Shown in pieces: positions 33,528 to 42,830 of a stretch of DNA of 58,132 nucleotides (its first letter is position 1; each line of letters starts with the position of its first letter). The notes beneath the pieces are model-generated. The model searched no databases, was not told the DNA's origin, and was given only the letters and a program-made list of their open reading frames with translations. The stretch is from Planctomycetota bacterium (GTDB lineage: Bacteria > Planctomycetota > Phycisphaerae > UBA1845 > UTPLA1), in assembly GCA_015654675.1 (NCBI GenBank), contig JAATGM010000025.1, forward strand, positions 1 through 58,132, given 5' to 3'. Made by a program: the position numbers and the translations under genes.

Positions 33528-36113
33528 ATGAAACCGGTCGCACTCGACGCCGCGCGGCGGACGCCTGAACGCAAATCGCTGCCTGCGCCGCTGCTTTTGC
33601 CGGCAATCGGGTTCGTCACGGGGATTGCACTCGATAATCTGATCGTGGTTCCACGAATTGTCTGCGTTGGAATGTTGGCTGTTGCCGGACTGTTCTGGTT
33701 GCGGCGGCGGAATCGCGTCTGGCTCGGCGCAGCGGTCGCATTGGCTGCGGCGGGCCTGGGAGCGGCGCGACACGATCTGGCGTTTCGACGCTGGCCGGCG
33801 AATCACCTTGCTCGGCGGGTCGGCGACGAGCCGATTCTGGCGACGATTCGCGGGACAATCGTCGATGGTCCGACGATCTATTCGCGCGAATCGGAGCACG
33901 GGCTACCGCCGTACGCGGCCGGGCAGCAGATGCGGTTCGTCGTCGATTCGGATGCGGTGATCGATACGACGGGCGCGGCGCACGCGGCATCCGGTCGCGT
34001 GGCGGTGCATGTCGGCACGGCGGCCGCGGGATTGCAGCCGGGCGACACGGTCGAAGTATTCGGAATGCTTGGGCGGGTTTCCGGACCGGCCAACCCCGGC
34101 GAATTCGATCGGCGTCTGGCGCTGCGACGCGACGGGATTCTGGTACAGCTATCGGCAAACACGGGCGAGGCGGTACGAGTTCTCGCGCGACCGGCGTCGG
34201 CGGGACCACGGCGCTGGCTGGCGGCGGCGCGGCGGGTGCTGTCGGCCGCGCTGCGCGAGACGGGAAACGGAGCGGCCGACGAGAGCGCGGGCAGCGTGGC
34301 GGATGCCATGGTCCTGGCGCAGCGGAGCCGGGTTGATCGGACGATTAACGAGGCCTACCAGCGCACGGGGAACTCGCATCTGCTGGCGGCGAGCGGCTTG
34401 AATGTCGTTTGGTTGGCCCTATTCGTTGGATCGATTGGCTTCTGCCTGAGTCTTCACTATCGCACCACGACGCTGCTGGTACTCGCGACGCTGGTGCTAT
34501 ACGGCATCGTGTCGGAGCCCAATCCTCCAATCTTAAGGGCTGTGATCATGGGCGTGGCCGCGTGCGCGGCAATACTGATGCGCCGCAAAGTAAACGCCAT
34601 AAACTGGCTTGCGGCGGCGGCAATCGTACTACTGCTGTTCAATCCTTGCGTTTTGTTTGCCGCAAGTTTTCAGCTCACGTTTGCGGTGGTCATCGGATTG
34701 ATCGTTCTGTCACGGCGAATTCCAGATCCGGCAGAACGGTTGCGCCTTGCTGCCACAGGCCTATCACCCACACCCGAAGATATCGGCGGGTCCGTGGGCA
34801 ATCGCGCACTCCACGCCGCGGGACTGTGGCAGATCGGAATCGATCTTCTTGGGGCAGGGAGTGTCTGCTCGGTAGCTGCGTGGGTCAGCGGATTGCCACT
34901 CGCGGCGTATTGGTTCGGGGCCGTTGCCCCGTGGGGGTTTATCACATCGTTCATCCTCGCGCCGCTGGCCGGACTGGTGACGATTCTTGGGTTCATCAAG
35001 CTCGTGCTGGCGTTCGTCATTCCGCCATCGGTGACGATCACCGGACCAACGCTGAACGGCGTCATCTGGCTCATGAACTGGCTGGTCAAGCGGTTTGCTG
35101 CGATTCCGGGCACTTACATTCAGATCGGCCGGTTGAACGTGGTCTGGGTGAGCGGGTGCTACCTGTTGCTCGGCGTCGTCGTGGCCTGGAACCATCCGCT
35201 GGTGAAGCAGTGGCGAGAGCGACTGCGCTTTGGGCGCGGCGCGGCGACGGTGGTCGCACTTGCACTTCTCGCATGGCCGTTTGTTCCGGTCCGGCGCTGG
35301 CTGCGGCCGGCCGATGCCGTGACCGTCTGGACTCTGGCAGTGGGAAATGGGACGGCGACCGTCGTGGAACTGCCGGACGGGCGCACGCTGCTCTACGACT
35401 GCGGCTCACGGTCGCCGGTGGATGTGGCCGAGCGGACGGTGTTACCCTTCCTGCGTGAGCGCGGAATCGGTGCGATCGACGTAGCGTTCGTCTCGCATCC
35501 GGATTCGGATCACTTCTCGGGAATTGAGGGTGTGGCGCGGGCGATCCCGATTCGACGCCTGATGATCAACCAGCACTTCGAGAGCTTCGGCGCCGATCAG
35601 CCGGCCGCGATGAATGTGCTCAAGCGGGCCGGAGAGCTGGGAATTCCGATCGAGCGAATCGCGGCGGGATGGAAGCTCTCAGGCAGCGGGGCCGAAGTTG
35701 CGTGTATCTGGCCGCCGCCGGCCGGTGCGTTCATGACGAGCGACAATAGCAGCTCGACGGTGCTGCGTGTGTCGTTTGGCGGGCGGCGGATGCTGTTGCC
35801 GGGAGACATCGATAATTACTCGCTCGATCAGCTTGCGGCGGGCGGGAGCGCGCGGTGCGACGTGCTCCAGCTTCCGCACCACGGAAGCGTGACGGATTCG
35901 ACCGAGACCTTTATCGCGAAGGCGAATCCGGGCGTGTGCATTCGATCGAGCGGGCAGCACGAGCGCGAGACGGTGAACGGCATCCGTCGACTGGTCGGAG
36001 GACGAAGCTATTTCAGCACGGCTGAGGATGGGTGCGTGGAGGTCACATTGCGGGAGAAGGGTATGAGTGTCGATGGTTTTCGATGCTATGAAGAGACCCT
36101 TAGCAAACCCTAA
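33528..36113 (+). CDS. comEC: ComEC/Rec2-family DNA uptake protein
   Basis: An 861-residue membrane protein for the passage of single-stranded DNA across the inner membrane. Order: membrane helices and an OB-like soluble part (about residues 90-230), the competence domain with NSHLLAASGLNVVWLAL and many helices, then a C-terminal metallo-beta-lactamase domain from about residue 600 with the metal motif SHPDSDHFSGIEG, LPGDIDNYS and LQLPHHGSVTDS. Length is normal for full-length ComEC. The metal-binding residues are intact, so a nuclease-like activity is possible. The ATG at 33528 follows GGGG; the preceding CobS-like gene is 45 bases away. Possible partner of the pseudopilus cluster at 3-13.7 kb, by inference. 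Confidence 0.93.
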   Translation: MKPVALDAARRTPERKSLPAPLLLPAIGFVTGIALDNLIVVPRIVCVGMLAVAGLFWLRRRNRVWLGAAVALAAAGLGAARHDLAFRRWPANHLARRVGDEPILATIRGTIVDGPTIYSRESEHGLPPYAAGQQMRFVVDSDAVIDTTGAAHAASGRVAVHVGTAAAGLQPGDTVEVFGMLGRVSGPANPGEFDRRLALRRDGILVQLSANTGEAVRVLARPASAGPRRWLAAARRVLSAALRETGNGAADESAGSVADAMVLAQRSRVDRTINEAYQRTGNSHLLAASGLNVVWLALFVGSIGFCLSLHYRTTTLLVLATLVLYGIVSEPNPPILRAVIMGVAACAAILMRRKVNAINWLAAAAIVLLLFNPCVLFAASFQLTFAVVIGLIVLSRRIPDPAERLRLAATGLSPTPEDIGGSVGNRALHAAGLWQIGIDLLGAGSVCSVAAWVSGLPLAAYWFGAVAPWGFITSFILAPLAGLVTILGFIKLVLAFVIPPSVTITGPTLNGVIWLMNWLVKRFAAIPGTYIQIGRLNVVWVSGCYLLLGVVVAWNHPLVKQWRERLRFGRGAATVVALALLAWPFVPVRRWLRPADAVTVWTLAVGNGTATVVELPDGRTLLYDCGSRSPVDVAERTVLPFLRERGIGAIDVAFVSHPDSDHFSGIEGVARAIPIRRLMINQHFESFGADQPAAMNVLKRAGELGIPIERIAAGWKLSGSGAEVACIWPPPAGAFMTSDNSSSTVLRVSFGGRRMLLPGDIDNYSLDQLAAGGSARCDVLQLPHHGSVTDSTETFIAKANPGVCIRSSGQHERETVNGIRRLVGGRSYFSTAEDGCVEVTLREKGMSVDGFRCYEETLSKP

Positions 36114-36163
36114 GGAAAAGGTGAATGGTTGGCAGTCGTTTACACACGAACCGCCAACGCGTT

Positions 36164-37354
36164 TCAATTCGCTTCTTGAACAGTCGATCGTGTCGTGGAG
36201 TTTTCCTTGATTGATTCGAGAACCACGACCGGTCCCCGACCACGAGTGAGCACGGCAAGTCGCCGGGTAGGGGCATCGATAAGCACGATCTCATCGTCGA
36301 GTTGAAACACTCCCTGTTTCTTCGAGTACATCGCGGCGTTGCGAAAGATCCAACCGCCAGGAGAAAACGGCTGCTCAAAGCTGAGTGAGTAGGCCTCGCG
36401 AGATCCATTTGCGACCATGATCCCCGAACCCGGCCAGAAGCCGCAGCGAATGTACCACTGGTCGGGCGGCGGGTTGATCCACGAATTGCGAAACTCAACA
36501 TTCGACCAAGTGTCCGGCTCCCGACTAAATCTTTCATTTCGAAGCGGTATCGCAGCCCGGGCAAATGCGGGGATTGCCACTACAGGCGGAGTATTCTTCT
36601 CCGGCATGACGCAACAGAGATCCAACGAACCGAAATCGTTGCGATTTGCGAAGAGCCGGGCATCCCGATCTGAATAGGTGGTTGTTGCGACGGATTCGCG
36701 CTGGCTACCATCGAGGCGAATTCGAAATAATTGGCCGCTGTCTGGATCAATAAAATAGACCCATGCGCTTGCCGGAGTGGCAAACGTCGGAGCCGGTTCA
36801 ATATGGGCGTTCATCGCGAGACTGACCGATCCGGTCATGAGATAAACCGGGACGAGCATGGCGTAGGAGATCAATTGAACGCCGACGCAGGGTGGGAACG
36901 AACGGCTCACCGCCCGCGGTGACTTGCGAATCAGGAACCAGACGAACGGCCATTCGATCAGAATAGTGACGATGATGAAGACTGCGAAGCACGCGATAAG
37001 TATCCAGACCATCGCCCTGAGCGCAGGAGCGCCGAGCCAGCCGGGGACATGTGCGCTGATCTCCGCGGCGATCGGAAAACCGGCCCAACAAGAGGCGTAG
37101 TTCGCGAGGATCATCACCACAATGGCCCGAGTCGGATGGAGCTTCAGCCATTTGGCGAGGATCAGGCCTTCGAGGAGCCCGATGAGCAGATTGCCGAGGA
37201 ACAAATGGCCCATCGTAAGCCACATGAGCGGCGTGCCGGCATTGGCCCAAGCGGGAACCGCCATCAACAGAATTGCGGCGACCAGAACGAATGCGCAATT
37301 GCAAGCCGGGCCGAATGCCATCGGACGATCAAGGGGCGGTTTTCGAGTGTGCAT
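36164..37354 (-). CDS. Membrane protein with soluble C-terminal beta domain, unknown
   Basis: A 396-residue protein. Residues about 12-190 hold five or six membrane segments (first one MAFGPACNCAFVLVAAILLM); the last 200 residues are soluble and beta-rich with YFIDPDSGQLFRIRLDG, a blade-like motif that suggests a beta-propeller-type domain facing the periplasm. The ATG at 37354 overlaps the end of the bd-like gene by 26 bases, so it is probably translated in one operon with it; a second ATG at 37321 is possible. I recognise no family. The base composition is slightly less GC-biased than its neighbours. Confidence 0.65.
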   Translation of the reverse strand: MHTRKPPLDRPMAFGPACNCAFVLVAAILLMAVPAWANAGTPLMWLTMGHLFLGNLLIGLLEGLILAKWLKLHPTRAIVVMILANYASCWAGFPIAAEISAHVPGWLGAPALRAMVWILIACFAVFIIVTILIEWPFVWFLIRKSPRAVSRSFPPCVGVQLISYAMLVPVYLMTGSVSLAMNAHIEPAPTFATPASAWVYFIDPDSGQLFRIRLDGSQRESVATTTYSDRDARLFANRNDFGSLDLCCVMPEKNTPPVVAIPAFARAAIPLRNERFSREPDTWSNVEFRNSWINPPPDQWYIRCGFWPGSGIMVANGSREAYSLSFEQPFSPGGWIFRNAAMYSKKQGVFQLDDEIVLIDAPTRRLAVLTRGRGPVVVLESIKENSTTRSTVQEAN

Positions 37355-38489
37355 GACTGGGCTCGAATCTTGGAAACATCCATCTTAAGAGCATGGCGAC
37401 GACCCCCAGCCCCAGCACCAGCGCGATGAGGAACATCGCGAGCGGCGTGCTCTGGAGCCGGACATCGCTGGGCTGATAGAGGGCATTCGGGATTTGCGCG
37501 AGTGCGTGGATGCGAACGGCTTCGCGGCCGGCTGACATGCCGACAAGAACAAAGCCGAGAAGACCCACGGGGAGCCAGACCGATCGCGGGCGATCAGGCG
37601 TTTGAACAGATTGCCACAGCACGGCGATGACGACGATGCCTCCGACCGCGGCCAGCGCCCAAAGCATGGAGCGCGGATCTGAGAACGAAAACGTCAGCAA
37701 GGAACGCTGCAATGACGAATCGAGCGAAACAAAGAACCACAATCCAACGGCAACCTGAAACACTGTCGCGATCAGTGCGATCCAAAGTCCGGTGACGACG
37801 GCAGCGCGGCGGGCGGCCTCGTGAAGGGTATGCGAGCAGCGACCGAGAACGGCCAGCCAAAGACCGGTGACGGACACGCTGCCGACGATGCTGTGCAGAT
37901 AGCGCGGCGTCCACATCGGGTCGCGGGCGTGCTTGCTGCCGCCGTCGTGCATGGCACGCCACAGATTCGGCCGGATGGAGAGGACGGCGTTGTTGCTGAA
38001 GATATGCGCGACCATCAGAAGCGACGCCGCAACAACCACCAGTGCGACGAGCGCGGGGGCAGCGCGGCCGGCGCGCATGAGCTTTTGCGATGCGTAGATG
38101 AGATAAAACGCGACGCACAAATAGGCGAGCAGCGAGAGCCACTGCCAACCAAGAAGAATGTTCGCGGTATAGAAGAAATGCCCGTAGACGACCTGCACGA
38201 ATAGCAGAACGGCAACACCGGTCGTGATAGTGAAGGAGACGGCGATGGGAAGGAACCCCATTCCGGTCATGGCAACGTCGACAAGGTCTCTTCGGTCGCG
38301 ACGGCGTCCGACGGCCCAGATCGAGGGCAGCACGAGGGCTCCGCCCAGCGCGAAGTTCATGAAAATGACGTGCAGCACGAACGTGAATGGGAGCAGGATG
38401 TGAAAGAGCCAGAGCGGCCCGGGCAGGCCGAACTCATCGCGCGGCGGAATGAGCGCGTTGGCGGCTTGCGCGAAAAGGGCGGAGGTCAT
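37329..38489 (-). CDS. Cytochrome bd-like (CydA-related) membrane subunit
   Basis: A 386-residue protein with nine or ten membrane segments. The N-terminus LLPFTFVLHVIFMNFALGGAL has the His-x(n)-phe/gly pattern of the first CydA helices (H40), and GWQWLSLLAYLCVAFYLIYASQKL resembles the next CydA helix group. It overlaps the cytochrome-c-bearing subunit gene (38486) by four bases and is therefore its coupled partner. I find no quinol-loop motif (GRQPW) and no haem c motif. Family knowledge: bd-type enzymes pair CydA with CydB; here the second subunit looks CydA-derived too. Function as oxidase or other reductase is not proven. Confidence 0.6.
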   Translation of the reverse strand: MTSALFAQAANALIPPRDEFGLPGPLWLFHILLPFTFVLHVIFMNFALGGALVLPSIWAVGRRRDRRDLVDVAMTGMGFLPIAVSFTITTGVAVLLFVQVVYGHFFYTANILLGWQWLSLLAYLCVAFYLIYASQKLMRAGRAAPALVALVVVAASLLMVAHIFSNNAVLSIRPNLWRAMHDGGSKHARDPMWTPRYLHSIVGSVSVTGLWLAVLGRCSHTLHEAARRAAVVTGLWIALIATVFQVAVGLWFFVSLDSSLQRSLLTFSFSDPRSMLWALAAVGGIVVIAVLWQSVQTPDRPRSVWLPVGLLGFVLVGMSAGREAVRIHALAQIPNALYQPSDVRLQSTPLAMFLIALVLGLGVVAMLLRWMFPRFEPSHAHSKTAP

Positions 38490-39856
38490 GGCCGGCCCCC
38501 CGGCTGAACGGCTGCGACGGGAATGGCGATGGGCGGGTCTTCATGATGCGTCGGACTAAGACTGAAGAGATACTCAGCCAGCGCGTCGCGCTCGGCGTCG
38601 GTGCCGATGAAAGGCGGCATAAACCCCTTAAGCCGATGCAGGTAACGGATATTGATGTCGAGCATCTCGCGATTCCAGCCATAAACGAGCGGGGTAACGC
38701 CGTTGACGCCGTCTACCGTGTGGCACTGAATGCACTCGGCTTTGAAGACCCATTCCCCGCGCGTGCGAAGATCGGCGCGAGCCAAACGATCCGCCGGGGC
38801 GATCCACGGAGAATGAGTGAGGATGCCTTCGCCGTTGAGGCGAGCGAGTTCGGCGGGCTGGTCGGCAATGCCGCTCGACCAGAGATAGCCACGGATGACA
38901 TAGGGCTTGCGGATGCCTTCGCGGACATATTCCATGGAGCCGGTCGCGACGAATGCCATGCTAAGCAGCATCAGTGCCGAACCGAGACTGACGTGTTCGT
39001 GACGGCGAATCACACCCAGGGCATAGAGAAAGATGAGGGCACTGCAAACGCCGCCGAACAGGAAGAACATCGTCATGGCGATAGAGCCGCCGAACGGCAG
39101 ATCGCGCGGGAAGCGCGGCACCTGGAAAAAGTACCAGACAGCGACGGGAGGCATGAGCAGCAGCGGGAGCATGAAGTAAGAGGCAAGGCGAATGATCCCG
39201 ATGCGGTCGTCGCGCGTGTAGGACTTCAGGAAATGGACCAGGACGCATGCGGCGATGCCGGCAATCGCGAGCGCCGAGACGGTTCGCAGGACCAGACTCG
39301 GCCAATAGGTCGGGTTGAGAATGGCATACCAGAAGGCGGCGTCCCAACGCCCCTCGGCGCGGAGCGACTGCCACCGTCCGGTCGTGAGCATGAATGTAAT
39401 GATGCCGTTAATGACCACCAGACTCATCCAGGCGGCGCCCGCGTAGATCCAGCCGACGATGAGATGCCGCCGCGGCGAAAGCTTGTCCCAGCTGTAGTAA
39501 TAGACATAGCCGGCGGCGATCTCGACAAAGAAGAAGACCCATTCCGTGGCCCAGCCCCAGACGAAGTTGTGGATGAGCATCGACGTGGCGCGCGGGGCGA
39601 CGACCGCGATGGTGAACCAAATGCCGACGCCGGTGACGGCCCCGAGGACGAAGGGAATGAGTATCAGAACCTTGCTCGAATCCCGGACGAATCGCAGGAG
39701 CAGCGCGTCGCCGCGCCGGCGGGCCAAAGTCTCCGCGACCGCGTTGAGAATTCCGGCGCCGACGGCGAAATGCGCGATGAAAACGTGAACGATTGCGACG
39801 ATGGCAATGAGGGAACCACCGCCGATCTGGGGAACACTTAAGGCAGGGTAATGCAC
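38486..39856 (-). CDS. Cytochrome bd-like subunit with fused cytochrome c domain
   Basis: A 456-residue protein. Residues 1-340 form a CydA-like membrane domain: VHVFIAHFAVGAGI (H24, H29), ATEWVFFFVEIAAGYVYYYSWDKLSP, and DRIGIIRLASYFMLPLLLMP. The last part carries a haem c motif CIQCH at residues 375-379 with an axial Met in FMPPF (near 413) and an ALAEYLFSLSP tail typical of small c-type cytochromes. The quinol-loop GRQPW motif is absent. Inference: electrons enter or leave through cytochrome c rather than quinol. Start ATG 39856. No cydB gene is near; the coupled partner is the CydA-like gene at 37329. Confidence 0.75.
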   Translation of the reverse strand: MHYPALSVPQIGGGSLIAIVAIVHVFIAHFAVGAGILNAVAETLARRRGDALLLRFVRDSSKVLILIPFVLGAVTGVGIWFTIAVVAPRATSMLIHNFVWGWATEWVFFFVEIAAGYVYYYSWDKLSPRRHLIVGWIYAGAAWMSLVVINGIITFMLTTGRWQSLRAEGRWDAAFWYAILNPTYWPSLVLRTVSALAIAGIAACVLVHFLKSYTRDDRIGIIRLASYFMLPLLLMPPVAVWYFFQVPRFPRDLPFGGSIAMTMFFLFGGVCSALIFLYALGVIRRHEHVSLGSALMLLSMAFVATGSMEYVREGIRKPYVIRGYLWSSGIADQPAELARLNGEGILTHSPWIAPADRLARADLRTRGEWVFKAECIQCHTVDGVNGVTPLVYGWNREMLDINIRYLHRLKGFMPPFIGTDAERDALAEYLFSLSPTHHEDPPIAIPVAAVQPGGRP

Positions 39857-39986
39857 GATCCGGCTCCATCGTGGTCGAAAAACAATGCGGTCCGATTATA
39901 CGTGCATTGAGTTGATCGGAACGAGGGGAGCTTGTCTTCACCGGATCGATCTCGCTAAAATGATGTGTGGAGAGGGAAAATCAAAT

Positions 39987-40634
39987 ATGTATTCACGTCG
40001 CCTATTCGCAATTACAGCACTGCTTTGTGTGACGACTTCCGCCGCCTTTGCGGCCGTCCCCGGATATGTGGTGGACTTCAACGAGGGATCGACTGATCCG
40101 TTCTACAGTGGGGCAACGATGGATTGGCACGCCAGCGGCGGAGTTGGCGGAGCCGACGATGGCTGGATTTCGGTCGTCCGGGAGACCCCCGGGAATCTGG
40201 GTGCGGCAACCTCCGATCTCAATATCGTTGGAAATCTCACGGCAGACGGCGTTACGGGCTACTCCTTCTGGCTGCGCGATCTGGGAAGCCCGCAGCCGTT
40301 GAACATTCATGTGCTGATCGGCGATCCGTTTATCAGCTTTTGGCAGACGAACTTCTCGTTCACACCCGTCAGCGGCGAATGGCGCGAGTATTCGATCGAT
40401 TTCTCGGATCCGTCGCAGTGGTCGCGGACGCAGGGGGACGGAACGTTTGCTGAAGCCCTCGCAAACTCGGGCCGACTCCTCTTCCGGTACGATCAGCCGC
40501 CCTATCAGAACAATCCGGATCCAGTGGTGGGCGGATTCGGTCTGGATCGGATCACTGTATTGCCCGAGCCGGCGTCGCTCATCCTGATGGGCGCTGGAGC
40601 ACTCGTCGCGGCGCGGCGCCGCCGTCCAGCCTGA
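39987..40634 (+). CDS. PEP-CTERM protein
   Basis: A 215-residue exported protein. Signal peptide MYSRRLFAITALLCVTTSAA (cleavage near residue 21). The body (residues about 25-190) is a beta-sandwich-like domain (VVDFNEGSTDPFYSGATMDW ... SGEWREYSIDFSD), perhaps a carbohydrate-binding fold. The C-terminus LPEPASLILMGAGALVAARRRR is the tripartite PEP-CTERM signal: PEP motif, membrane helix and basic tail, which directs the protein to the exosortase system. No exosortase gene is in the window. The ATG at 39987 is preferred to 39960 because it starts the signal peptide. It is a single gene in a short gap between two units. Confidence 0.85.
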   Translation: MYSRRLFAITALLCVTTSAAFAAVPGYVVDFNEGSTDPFYSGATMDWHASGGVGGADDGWISVVRETPGNLGAATSDLNIVGNLTADGVTGYSFWLRDLGSPQPLNIHVLIGDPFISFWQTNFSFTPVSGEWREYSIDFSDPSQWSRTQGDGTFAEALANSGRLLFRYDQPPYQNNPDPVVGGFGLDRITVLPEPASLILMGAGALVAARRRRPA

Positions 40635-40688
40635 CACGGCGCCTCTTAACCTTGCCTAGTTTAGCCCCAACGATTATCTCATTGAGCC

Positions 40689-42830
40689 ATGCTGATCTCC
40701 GTCAACTGGCTGCGTGATTTCGTCGACATTCCGGCCACCCTCGATCCCAAGGCGCTGGCGGATCGGTTCACCATTACCACGGCTGAAGTCGAGGGCGTCG
40801 AGCACGTGACGCGCCTTCCGGAGGGCGTGCGTTTGCCGCCCGGCGGAGCGCTGCCGGAGCGCGAGCGGGAAGACTGGATCATCGAGGTCGACAACAAGTC
40901 GATTACGCATCGCCCAGACCTCTGGGGGCACTACGGCGTCGCGCGGGAAGTGGCGGCCATGCTGGACCTGCCGCTTCGGCCCTATCCGGCCAAGGCCGAG
41001 GATGCGGTGGGCGATTCCAAAGCGCCGGCAATACCAATCGAAATAGACGATCCGGCAAAGTGCCCCAGATATACCGCGCTGCTAATGACAGGCCTGAAGA
41101 CGGCCATGTCGCCAGCCGTGATGCAGGTCCGGCTGGGGCGCTGCGGGATGCGGCCGATCAGCTTTCTGGTCGACCTGACGAACTACATCATGCTTGAGAT
41201 CGGCCAGCCGATGCACGCGTTTGATGGCGGGCTGCTCAAGCAAATCGAAGTGGCGACGGCCGCTGCAGGCGAAAAGTTCCGGACGCTGGATGGCACGGAT
41301 CGCGTCATGCCGGCTGGCACGCTGATGATCAAGTCAGGCCGCAAGTCGGTGGCGATCGCGGGGATCATGGGCGGTGCCGAAACGGAGGTCTCGTCGGCGA
41401 CGACAACGGTGCTGCTGGAGTCGGCCAACTTTGACGCGGCAACGGTGCGGCGCGCCGCGGCGGCGATGTCGCTACGGACCGAAGCGAGCGCGCGATTTGA
41501 AAAGTCGCTGGACCCGAACAACACGGTGCTGGGAATCGCCCGGTTTGTGCACCTCGCGCGGGAGCAATTCCCGAGTCTGGGATTCGCCAGCCGGCTGAGC
41601 GACGCCTATCCGCGTCCGCTCGCGCCAAAGCCGATCGACGTGGATGCGGGTTTCGCGGCGCGATTCATCGGAAAAGACGTCTCGGCGAGCGAGATGTCGC
41701 GAATCCTGACCGCGCTCTCGTTCGGCGTCGAGGCACACGGCGAAAAACTGCGCGTGACGCCGCCCAGCTTCCGCGCAACGAAGGACATTTCGATTGAGGC
41801 GGACATCATCGAGGAGGTTTCGCGGAGCGTCGGCTACGACCGGATCGAGCCGACACTTCCCGCCGTGACGACCAGGTACATCGGTCTCAACCCTGCCCTG
41901 CGGCTGGAGCGACTGACACTGGAGCACTTCTGCCGATCCGGACCGTTTTTTGAGATACACGGATACATCTGGTACGACGACGCGTGGCTGGCTCGCATCG
42001 GATTCGATCCCGGCAAGTGCATCACGTTACGAAACCCGGCGGCGGCGGATTGCAGCAAGCTGCGACAGTCGCTCATACCCGGTCTACTCGCGGCGGTGGA
42101 GAAAAACCGACATCAGTTGCAGCAATTCGATCTGCTTGAGGTCGGATCGGTTTTTCGACCGGTGGGAACCGCCGGCGCGAGCGATTCGGACGACGTAACG
42201 CGGGCGCAGGAACGGCACGTCGGCCTCGCCGTCGCGGCTTCTGGCGCGAAGGAGACGGACGCCGTCTGGAGCCGCCTCAAAGGCGCGCTCGAAGCATACG
42301 CTGTCGAGATTCTGGATGGCTCGATTCGCTTCGCCGAAGCCGAAGCCATCGCACCATGGGAAGACGCCGGCCGGCTGGCGGATGTGACCTTGGATGGGCA
42401 ATCCATCGGGCGAATCGGGGTATTGTCGCTGGCTTGCAAACAGCGAATCGATGAACGGCTGCGCGGATGGTCGGTCGCGTTGGGAGAGCTCAATCTGGCC
42501 GGACTGGGTGGTCGTCTCGGTCGCCGAATGAAGCTCGGGAAGGTCCCCGAGTTCCCGCGTGTACGGTTGGACTTCAGCTTTCTGGCGGACGGGCGACGGC
42601 GCTACGCACAGATCGCGGATGATCTGCGGACATTCGGAAATGCGCTCCTGGAACGAATGAGCTATGTCGGAAGCTATGAGGGCGGGTCGGTGCCGGTTGG
42701 CAAGCGGAGCTTCACCGTACGGGCGGAACTAGGGCTGGCCGATCGGACCCTGACAGAAGCGGATCTGCAGAAATTTCGCGATGAGTTCACGACCTTCCTG
42801 GGGCGGCTGGGTCTGGAGCTGCGGACATGA
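40689..42830 (+). CDS. pheT: Phenylalanyl-tRNA synthetase beta subunit, short form
   Basis: A 713-residue PheT, about 90 shorter than the common 800-residue bacterial form. After the start [12 protein letters not shown] ... [14 protein letters not shown] the chain passes almost directly to [20 protein letters not shown], so the tRNA-binding OB (EMAP-II-like) domain is missing. The B3/B4 core, the B5 domain (about residues 315-395, [17 protein letters not shown]) and the C-terminal ferredoxin-fold anticodon-binding domain ([20 protein letters not shown]) are intact. It joins phenylalanine to its tRNA with PheS, which is not in the window. Four-base ATGA overlap with the next gene. Start ATG 40689. 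Confidence 0.93.
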   Translation: MLISVNWLRDFVDIPATLDPKALADRFTITTAEVEGVEHVTRLPEGVRLPPGGALPEREREDWIIEVDNKSITHRPDLWGHYGVAREVAAMLDLPLRPYPAKAEDAVGDSKAPAIPIEIDDPAKCPRYTALLMTGLKTAMSPAVMQVRLGRCGMRPISFLVDLTNYIMLEIGQPMHAFDGGLLKQIEVATAAAGEKFRTLDGTDRVMPAGTLMIKSGRKSVAIAGIMGGAETEVSSATTTVLLESANFDAATVRRAAAAMSLRTEASARFEKSLDPNNTVLGIARFVHLAREQFPSLGFASRLSDAYPRPLAPKPIDVDAGFAARFIGKDVSASEMSRILTALSFGVEAHGEKLRVTPPSFRATKDISIEADIIEEVSRSVGYDRIEPTLPAVTTRYIGLNPALRLERLTLEHFCRSGPFFEIHGYIWYDDAWLARIGFDPGKCITLRNPAAADCSKLRQSLIPGLLAAVEKNRHQLQQFDLLEVGSVFRPVGTAGASDSDDVTRAQERHVGLAVAASGAKETDAVWSRLKGALEAYAVEILDGSIRFAEAEAIAPWEDAGRLADVTLDGQSIGRIGVLSLACKQRIDERLRGWSVALGELNLAGLGGRLGRRMKLGKVPEFPRVRLDFSFLADGRRRYAQIADDLRTFGNALLERMSYVGSYEGGSVPVGKRSFTVRAELGLADRTLTEADLQKFRDEFTTFLGRLGLELRT

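Noticed and set aside
38543-39841. 432-residue + strand open frame opposite the cytochrome c fusion gene
   Set aside because: Highly charged repeats only (Arg/Asp/Glu), no start context; the minus frame has CXXCH and membrane helices.
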